64,000 bases of DNA from contig NC_087380.1 in the NCBI RefSeq assembly GCF_963675165.1, positions 7,749,906 through 7,813,905 of the forward strand. The letters are read 5' to 3'. The position numbers and the translations under genes were made by a program. How positions within the stretch are numbered: position 1 is the first letter of the stretch; each line of letters starts with the position of its first letter. Positions 56,085 to 64,000 of the stretch are shown piece by piece. Source of the DNA: Halichondria panicea (Eukaryota; Porifera; Demospongiae; Suberitida; Halichondriidae). The notes under the pieces are model-generated. The model saw only the letters and a program-made list of their open reading frames with translations. It was not told the origin of the DNA and did not search any database.

Positions 56085-56345
56085 AAAAATAGCGACAAAA
56101 TATAAAATAGCAAAAGATGAAGTAAAACTATAAGACACAATTTTTAAAAATAGCGACACAATTTAAAATAGCAATATTAGCAATCTATAAGAAATAGCAT
56201 GCTATTATTTGCTATTAGCAACACAGTATGAAATAGCAGAAATAGCATGCTATAGCAACACGATATGAAGAAATAGCAAGAAATAGCATGCTATTATTTG
56301 CTAATAGCAACACGATATGAAATAGCATTAATATTAGCATGTGGC
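56085..56345. repeat. AT-rich satellite of AATAGCA units
   Basis: Tandem, irregular repetition of AGAAATAGCATGCTATTATT, AATAGCAACACGATATGAA and related words over about 260 bp. GCATGCTA motifs make it locally palindromic. Non-coding. Confidence 0.8.
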
Positions 56346-56601
56346 AATACTGCACCGCTATATGGTATTCTAGCAAACCGTCAAACACCTTACTCAATGA
56401 GTAACGTTAACTTACTTGACCGCAAGATTCACTAATTGTGGAAGGCGTAGAAAGGATAACTTGGGTCGGGTGTTGATAGTCTACACTAGTTTCGATATTC
56501 TTTTGTCCTATGAATCTTAATAATACACAATACAGTTGCTGAGCCAAATGTGACCTGACAAGCAAAAAGGTACTATCTACTGAAATTTAAATTTTGTAGG
56601 A

Positions 56602-57121
56602 CCATAGATTGAAGAGTTAGAGGGATAGGAAACGGTTGGTATCTCGAGTAACATCTGCGCTACGCTGCGGTTTAATCGAGGCCATCACAACAATATCTAT
56701 TTCTACACTCAGTGCATAATAAACTACAAGTAACTGTGCTTAGTCCGTGCAACTCACTTATATTTTTCAAGGTCTATACCTATTGTAGTAGTCATAACCA
56801 GCACGCTTACACGTTACATGTTCCAATAGCTCTAAAACAGCCTTGGGAACATATAACTTTATTGGAAAGTCTCTTTTTACTGGGTGTGGTCAGTCATTAG
56901 CAAGTACTACACGTGGCTCATGGACTAGGCGTGTTATAAGTTGCTGAAAGAGATGATGTCTCGAGGAAACACAGCTTTGGGAGTTACCCGGCAAAAATGT
57001 GGTTAATAGCCTCGTTCATAGGGCGTAGCGCGGATAATTTTCGAGGCTCCACTGCAGATTCAATGTAAAATCATCACGTGCACCACTCCGTTTCCTATCC
57101 CTCTAACTCTTCAATCTATGG
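56602..57121. mobile_element. 520-bp MITE with perfect 34-bp inverted repeats
   Basis: Terminal inverted repeats of 34 bp (56602-56635 and 57088-57121, starting CCATAGATTGAAGAGTTAGA) are identical. A 5-bp target duplication TAGGA lies at 56597-56601 and 57122-57126. Further in, the ends share GCGTAGCGC/GCGCTACGC and TCGAGGC words in inverted order. It has no transposase; a 62-residue open frame inside has no motif. The perfect ends suggest a recent insertion. Confidence 0.9.
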
Positions 57122-57899
57122 TAGGACTGGACTCCATTGTAGGACTCCATTGATTCAGCTTCTGCAAAACCCTCTTTCACTGTTGTTCGTGACTGCGATT
57201 CCCCTTAGATACTTCGCGTTAGGGACTAGAGAAAGAGTGGCCATGACGCTTAGTCCATTTCGAATTCAGTTCCTCTAGTACGCTGCGTACTTTTCTTTTT
57301 GTAGACTGATTGGTGGTGTGTGGTTTTCCTGCTGTGCTACAACAGATGTGTGTTTTTGCGTGACTGAGTGTGCTATTATAGTTAGTGCTGTCACGTGACC
57401 ACTAGCCAATTGTGACACTTAAAGGTGAGTTAATTTCTATCAATCAAGAGCACGAACATTAAAAAGATGGGATACATATTAAAATTTGATTTAAATTTTT
57501 CTTTGATTACAAAATTTTTTCCCTGTACTTTGTAGAAAAAATTTAGTGATGGGATCATAATGTTATTATGTGTATACTCAAATGTCTATAAGGTGTTAAC
57601 TACATGATTACACGATAAGGATAAGGATAGCCTGTTGCTAGGAAGACCAGGAACAAAAAGACAAAAGTACCATGCCGCTGCATACGCACTGGTTTGCAAC
57701 ATCCCTGTACAACGTGTATTTGAAACTTAAACAGTTACTTTCTCATCCTGGTGCTCCTGCTTTGAAGGAAATGAAACGTTCACAGTTGACATTCAGATGC
57801 GTCTTCCCAAATAAAAGACAAGCAAGGTACATCTTTTAGTAGCTATATCATTGGTGCAACAGAATCACTGCAGTCCTATATTTTTCTGTGACTTACGCT

Positions 57900-58460
57900 G
57901 TTTCCTTGAACAAGCTAATTCATCAAGCGCCCATCAGAGAAAGTCGGCAACCCTGAAGCCGCAGACTTGGTGGCTGACTCCTAGAAGCAGGTGCGAGACA
58001 GTCAGACCTGAAGATGTATGACAATTTGATTTGGAAAAACGGCACAGGATCAACATTGCCTGCTGCTGTCAGGAACCCGCACATCAGCGACATTACGCAC
58101 ATCAGCGACATTATGGGTTTATCTAAAAACTATTTGGGCTGTACCGATTGTGGGGCTGTACCGATTGTGACGGGTGTGGAATGTTTGACCCGTCGTTGTT
58201 AGCCACATTATCAATAGGATTGCAGCACGATCCATTGCCGCGAAAAGGTCACTTCACTGTGTGACGTTCCTGAGGACCGTTGAAGGGAAGAAATATGTTG
58301 TCAAATTCTTTGATGCAGATCGACGTGATGGAAATTGCTGGTCTGAAGGCGAAACTGAATGTCATGACCGACAACAAGAGGATGATTACTATACCGTACC
58401 CTCGCGAAAATAAGTCCATCTTGAATAAACGCCCATCCCCTCTTTTGCTTCGAGCACAAG
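57900..58460 (+). pseudogene. Decayed gene of unknown family, broken by two microduplications
   Basis: Plus-strand blocks encode NGTGSTLPAAVRNP, a segment ending MGLSKNYLGCTDCG and AVPIVTGVECL, then after a frameshift HDPLPRKGHFTV-like sequence, LRTVEGKKYVVKFFDADRRD and GNCWSEGETECHDRQQEDDY. An 18-bp (58078-58113) and a 17-bp (58136-58169) tandem duplication lie within the first block. It looks like one module of a repeated invertebrate protein that I cannot name. Confidence 0.4.
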
Positions 58461-60160
58461 GGTATTTCACTCGATCCAGAATGAAGATGCGCAGTAGCTA
58501 AATGCCACGTGTTGAGAAAGGAAGTAGTACGACTATACTCCTTGCTGGACCAAGATCAGACATATCACTGAACAAGTAGTCCTATATGCAGAGAAAAGAA
58601 AACACAAAGTCCAAAAAAGTTATCACACAGGCCAGGCCTTGCGAGTATGACCTACCATCGTTTCTGCTACATCTGACATCGACACAAGTGACAAGCAATG
58701 AATAGAGTCAAGAGTCCACTTCTCTTGTCATGCTTTAATCATACTCATGCATTAGTCTATGACGGGTGATTACGACCTTGCTCGTAAATCTGGCCAATTG
58801 TACCCAAATGGATATTACTTCAATGAACAAATACGCCATGAGGATGCATACGCGCGTTCGCCGATGTGTGTGAGCCATGACAGGCACTCCCTGGCGATGA
58901 TTGTGGAGCGGCACTACCCAGATGCTATAAACGTTGTAGAGTCCACATAAACATTGATGAATGCTGCTCAAATAGCCTAACTATATGAATTTTGCTTTTA
59001 GTTTGTTTGATGATCATAACATATGATTTGCTTCAGTTTGTTTTGATGATCATTACATAAATGACTGAGGGGGATCTTGGTAAAATTAAAGATTGTGCTT
59101 GAATTAGATGCAATACAAAAAAATACTAATCTGCATTACTTTGACCTTTTCGGCGTACTGTGGCCGTTTTTGCTTGTCTTATTAAATGTGGTGTGAATAG
59201 TGGTGTGAATAGTTCCTTGCTCCGATAGCATTCAACATTCAGTTTGACAGATAAAATGTAGTGCTTGGGAGAAGACTACTCCGGTGAGATGTATCAATCT
59301 TTCCTACCATTCTAATTTCCTACCATTCTAAAGAGGTAACACCAGCAGTAATTTACAAAAGTTGGTAAGATTCCCAAAACACTTGTCGGCATAGGTAGCT
59401 TCCAAGGGACCAGAAACTATTTGTATTCAGGTAAATGATCATCAGCCTGCCACTCTTTTTAGAACAACATCAATTCTGTCAATAGTACATGGTTTGACAA
59501 AGCATTTTAGCAATCTTATCACCACAGCTGAGGCTTGAAATTATGACCTTTTAAGGACATTCCAGGCCAATTTTTGCTAGACTCGCAAGCCACTCCCTTT
59601 TCTCTGATTGGACGGGGGCGGGAGAAAAGGGACTGGTGACTCTGGGCTACAGCTTGTGAAATAATAATGTCACGTGCAAATTATCCTGATGCGTCAAAGC
59701 AGAGTCAAAGCTAAAGACAACAGCCTTTTGATATTATAGTCTATAATATAGATCCTACCAGTGTCTGTTGTGCCACAACTTGTGGATTAGCATGGAACTG
59801 CTGATGAACGTAGAAATCTTGGCAGTCCTTCCTGCTTAAACCGAGGAGTGGCAGCGATTTAAGACAGGTCTGACTACTCTCAATTCAACTGCTGCCCTCT
59901 GCCATAATCTGTCTTGTATTGTACAGGTAGCTTTAGGCAACCAATGCTGCCAGTTCTCATCACGTGAAACACAGCTAATCTCTGCTGGTGTCTAGCTGAA
60001 TGCCTGATGTCGTTATTACTCCATCAATATTCTCTTTTCTAAGCACTAGCATCCATTCTCAAACTGTAGCTAAGAAGCCCGCGATCACTTTTGCAGGCTA
60101 CGCAATTTTACTTAATCACGTGGAAAAATAAATGAATAATCTCTACCCAAATTCTGGTAG
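58461..60160. other. No gene recognised
   Basis: Only weak open frames (for example 58759-58950). A segment at about 59545-59620 is a partial copy, in opposite orientation, of sequence near 61531-61570 and 61780-61800 (GACCTTTTAAGGACATTCCA, GACTCGCAAGCCACTCCCTT), so it belongs to the inverted-repeat family described at 61570-62199. Confidence 0.4.
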
Positions 60161-60722
60161 TAGCCTCGATCCCAGCCCCTCTCACCAGAGGGCCTGGTAA
60201 ACACTGTTTGCGCGTGGGTGGATTCAATAGTAAATTTGTTAGTAAAACTCTTTGTTAACTTTTGTACTATGGTCACCCACGTGTTTAGTGTCAAGAGAGA
60301 GAAATCACCATCACAACTCTAGGCTCATACGAGGAGCACTGATCTTACTGAGATGGCATCAAACAAGTGTCTGGAACAAACAAGTGTCTGGAAGCAAGTA
60401 GATTTGCCAGAGCCGGACAGAAAAACGCCTACCACTCTACCACAGTACAAAAGAAGACAAAATCTGACTTTTCAACACTGGAGAGAGCTTGAGCAAGAGC
60501 AGAACAGAAGTAGAAGCCATCACAACAAAACTAGTCACTAGTCTAGGTTGTAAGGTGTTATTTTATTAAAACTGCTGTGATTTGTGCAATGACGTCATTG
60601 TAAAATATACAATATACTGACTAATCCCCAAGAATCTTGGGGCATGCGCAGACAATGCGCATCCGCAGACAATGTATACCAGGCCGTCTTTCTCAATTGA
60701 GAGCGGCCTGGAATCGAGGCTA
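60161..60722. mobile_element. TA-flanked MITE, both ends present
   Basis: TAGCCTCGATCCCAG at 60161 and its complement ending GAATCGAGGCTA at 60722 form inverted ends. Just inside each is a CCAGGCC-type hairpin and a GCGC-rich word. Flanking TA dinucleotides suggest a Tc1/mariner-type target duplication. This copy explains the solo ends at 19687-19755 and 30634-30698. No coding function is recognised inside; the 60353-60541 open frame has no motif and carries a 17-bp duplication (60360-60393). Confidence 0.6.
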
Positions 60723-60754
60723 AGACAGAAGCTGTAGCCCAGAGGTTTTGATAA

Positions 60755-60830
60755 AACAGGGAATGAGAAATGGGAAATGAGGAAATAAGAAATAGGAAAT
60801 GAAGAAATGAGAACGAGAAATGAGAAACAG
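60755..60830. repeat. Purine-rich GAAATGAGAAAT repeat
   Basis: Irregular repetition of GAAATGAG, GGAAATGA and AGAAATGA units. The complementary word series occurs near 61465-61515, so the two stretches could pair. The Phe/Ser-rich translation on the minus strand is a repeat artefact. Confidence 0.7.
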
Positions 60831-61569
60831 CTGTTAGGCAGAGCATATCTATGGGCAGAGCGACATCTACTGAGCTACAGGTACGTACCTCCTGGTGACA
60901 AGTCAGCTCTGCCACCATACAGTCTATCTACTTGTGTGCCATGTACGACTCAGACATCAGATCTACCTACGTAACGGTACTTACATGTACTGTCCTACAG
61001 TCCCACAGCTATACTGGCAATACATTCACCGATTTCACAATCCGGTGGACTGGACTCAATGTCAACATCTACATGTAAGTAACAGCAAAGAAACTTCCAA
61101 TACCTTCACCGATTTCACAATCCGGTGCGTCAATGGACTGGACTCAATGTCAACATCTACCAACATCTACACGTAAGTAACAGCAAAGAAACTTCCAAAA
61201 CTGTTTGTCAAACCAAGCAAATTCTAATCTGCCAGTTCTGTCGTAAAGCTGCAGGAAGTAATGACATTAGTACACTGTACTGGTATCATATCCAATCTTG
61301 CTACAGGGTGAAGAAAGCAATTCCCATTACCATTCCCACATGTACAAGCGATCCACATGTACAAGCGATGGTAAAATTTGTACTGTGTGGAGGTGCCACT
61401 ATTGATAACTAGCTTCTTGTCTTATTATAACAATGACATAATTATTCCATGGTGATGATCTTATTTCATTTCATTTCCTCATTTCATATTTCCTCATTTC
61501 TCATTCCCTGTTTTATCACAACCCTCGTCAAAAGGGAGTGGCTTGCGAGTCTAAATTTTTGCTGACTAG

Positions 61570-62199
61570 GCAACTGTACTTCTGCTAGTCCCGCCCTCTA
61601 AAAGTTGGGCGGAGAGTCTATGATATAGAGGGCGACTCATTCATGTTTCTGCACGGTTTCTTCGCTGAATCTAGTTGTATTTGGTGTCTATGATGGTTAC
61701 TGAACCCAACCCTATCAGCACATAATAATATACCCAATAGAAATACCGCTGAGTCAGCAAAAACGAAAAGCAATTTGGCCTGGAATGTCATTAAAAGGTC
61801 ATAATTAGTGTGATGTCCGACCTCCTCTGGGTCAGTCATCTTAGCAGGCCGCACTTCCCAGCCGGTGAACGAGGCTATATATGTATCATCTCAGAGGAGG
61901 TCGGACATCACTTGAACTTTCACTAATTATGACCTTTTAATGACATTCCAGGCCAAATTGCTTTTCGTTTTTGCTGACTCAGCAGTAAAACATGACTGGA
62001 TCTAGGCGGTATTATGTGCTGATAGGGTTGGGTCCAGTAACCATTATAGACACCAAACACAACTAGCTGTCAACAGATTCAGCTACAAAAACCGTGCAGA
62101 AATAGAATCTATATTTTCTCATGAATGACTTAGAATGACTTAGGCCGCCCAACTTTTAGAGGGCGGCTGAAATAGACTCTAGCAGAAGTACAGTTAACA
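61570..62199. mobile_element. Large hairpin element, arms about 260-300 bp
   Basis: A left arm from about 61570 to 61830 is the inverted copy of about 61892-62199. Pairs from outside in are GTACTTCTGCTAG, CCTCTAAAAGTTGGGCGG, the GTGTCTATGATGGTTACTG word, CCAACCCTATCAGCACATAA, AGCAAAAACGAAAAGCAATT and GATGTCCGACCTCCTCTG. The spacer is only about 60 bp, so transcription on either strand would give a very long hairpin RNA. The arms differ by small indels. No protein is encoded. Confidence 0.85.
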
Positions 62200-62736
62200 A
62201 CTTGCGTCGCAGTATCGGGTGTAATTAATTAATTATAGGAATAATAATTATTAGTATTGATATGCAAACCAATAGCGTAATGATATTGGTTGGGGTTCTT
62301 CATCTGAATGGACATCCCTCGGTCTATCCAGCCAGTTTCTTTAAAATGGTATTTTACCACATAAATCTGGTCGTCAGATGCCCACGCACATGATATGCTC
62401 TTGTCACAGTGCCTGACAGGGTGCAAACTGACAGGCACTGGAGATACAAAAAATATTAAGAGTATATAAACACGGTATAAATAAGTGAACAATAGGAAGT
62501 ACATAGATGGTGGGAGTGAGGAGGGGAATGAAATGATGGATCTCACGCTACAGCACGAGGCTTCAACTTTAGAGCGCATGCGTTCCGCTTAAGATGAGTG
62601 ATGTCATTGCGGCCTGCTTCTTGTTCCTGCTTCTTGTTACAACTTGCGTCGCAGTATCGGGTGGAATAATAATTATTAGTATTGATATGCAAACCCAGAT
62701 CTTGTTTTCTTTAAAATGGTATTTTACCACATAAAC
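62199..62736 (+). repeat. Direct repeat pair about 440 bp apart
   Basis: A 23-bp word at 62199-62221 recurs at 62641-62663 (start AACTTGCGTCGCAGTATCGG), followed in both places by an ATAATAATTATTAGTATTG stretch and later by a TTTAAAATGGTATTTTACCA stretch (62339 and 62709). The second copy lacks about 50 bp found in the first. The first copy begins exactly at the right edge of the large hairpin element. Confidence 0.8.
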
Positions 62737-63147
62737 TTATATCTATCCATTGTTTGGGTGAGGAATGAGTCCATTGGACTCGCAAACACTCCCAAGCTGA
62801 GCCCAAACAACCCTGTCATCTGCTATAATTATGTCTCGCACACAACTTTTTTTTTTTTTTTCTGAGTGTCTTATAGGTGATTAGTATATACAACCAGTAG
62901 GTTGTACATAGGATTGACAGTGCAGTAGTGTGTGTTTTCAATTATTGCACAAATTTTGACTCGTGTTTAGATTGCTCTATTTCTGCAGGGAAGGGCCACA
63001 GCAAGAAACTGAGTTGACAGATAGCTTAGTTAGCCTTTTATCTGTCTAAATGTGTGAAATTATAGTCAATGAATATTTTCATGCATTAATATTGATATTT
63101 GAAAAATTGCACTATTTTCATATTTCATCGCGTTTTGTCTGACTGAC

Positions 63148-63186
<39 letters not shown>

Positions 63187-64000
63187 CATTCTTGGAAAGC
63201 ATTTCCTCCTTGTACAGACATGTTCAGAAGATTCTAGATACAGTCGACTAGAACCTGGACCATGGGCGTTTTTCTCAGAATTGCGTTCGCTTCCAAGAGG
63301 CAGATGCTCTCAGGCTCCACTTTTCTTACCTACCACTTTTCTTACCTACGCAATTCCGCCATCTTTAAATGACTGCCACAGCAACGCACATGGCAACTTA
63401 TGAGGTGGGCGTGTCGATAAACGTAAACACAAAACCTCCTTACTTCAGCTCAGCTCTCCATTCTCTCACTTCAGGTATGCTAGACGTATGCACTGACTGG
63501 ATCTACCATAGGCCTCCATGCTTTTGCACTTGGAAGTACAGTATAAACATGGCTGCCATTATTTTTATCATAGATAAATGACTAAATAAAATACTGAATA
63601 ATGTTTATGTCTTCTCTTCTTGAACTTCTCTTGCTTCTTGATGTTCCTCATAGGTATTTCACTTTGAGAAAAGAAGGACCCTGAGTGAAGCCTGAGTGAA
63701 GAAGTGCGGCGAGACTATTGAGGAGTATAATATAATTCTGTCCAACGACCGACTTATATATTATCAGATTACAGAACGATGACAAATTAATCAACGTCAC
63801 ATTAATTTCATCTTATCATTAATGTACTACTGTATGAAAAAAGAACATTTGCAATGTGAACGTTGCTAGGATTGCCAGGAAAAGAAAAGCGCGAAAAAGC
63901 GAAGAAACAAGAAATTCGGCGAGTGCATAACTCCAATCCGTTACAACGTCATGAACATGTACAGTCAAGTGGCCTACTGTTGATAAGGAATTTTAAAATT
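62737..64000. other. No gene recognised; simple repeats
   Basis: A poly-T run (about 62847-62862), a (GTAA)n microsatellite (63147-63186, about ten units) and tandem duplications at 63317-63348 and near 63678-63700. The open frame at 63369-63581 has no recognisable domain. Confidence 0.5.

Noticed and set aside
60595-60918. 107-residue minus-strand open frame rich in Phe and Ser
   Set aside because: Its middle is the complement of the GAAATGAG simple repeat and its end runs into the MITE terminus.
62229-62579. 116-residue minus-strand open frame
   Set aside because: It spans the direct repeat and non-coding AT-rich sequence, has no motif and no splice support.

Overview
The window is a stretch of an AT-rich, intron-containing animal genome. 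The best guess is a demosponge. The evidence is one multi-exon gene combining a Roc-like P-loop GTPase, a COR-like region, a Death domain and a CARD-like C-terminus, an architecture I associate with expanded sponge families, together with a transposon mix typical of early-branching animals. Species cannot be fixed from sequence alone. A run of exactly 200 N (6723-6922) marks a scaffold gap, so positions 1-6722 and 6923-64000 are separate contigs whose order is inferred.

Left contig (1-6722): a fragment of a non-LTR retrotransposon (348-690, minus), a gene-poor stretch, then the only apparently intact host gene of the window (2518-6700, plus, six visible exons, N-terminal exon(s) not found).

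Right contig (6923-64000): almost entirely mobile elements and their remains. From 9421 to about 17350 lies a minus-strand Ty3/gypsy element interrupted by (a) a plus-strand SWIM/YqaJ exonuclease gene remnant, (b) a 689-bp fold-back element, and (c) a Ty1/copia element with intact LTR ends and a 5-bp target duplication, itself carrying a 195-bp MITE with an 8-bp duplication. It abuts a decayed non-LTR element (17380-19560). From 20 to 30 kb there is a CA microsatellite, a cluster of diverged repeats, a decayed multi-exon gene and retroelement scraps. From 30.7 to 36.8 kb there are two DNA transposons: one with about 420-bp terminal inverted repeats encoding a transposase-like protein, and a Tc1/mariner-type element carrying two convergent genes, a DDE transposase and a SHOCT-like protein. 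From 37 to 64 kb there are inverted-repeat elements, HECT-like gene fragments, BEL/Pao, Penelope-like and gypsy fragments, an AT-rich satellite and several MITEs.

Two observations stand out. First, the right contig carries many perfect head-to-tail microduplications of 13-18 bp, about half exactly 17 bp, which break reading frames in transposons and are absent by eye from the left contig. They are either an unusual mutational footprint or a contig-specific assembly artefact. Second, the mariner-type element carries a second gene not normally found in that superfamily. All calls were made by reading the sequence; no database search was possible.
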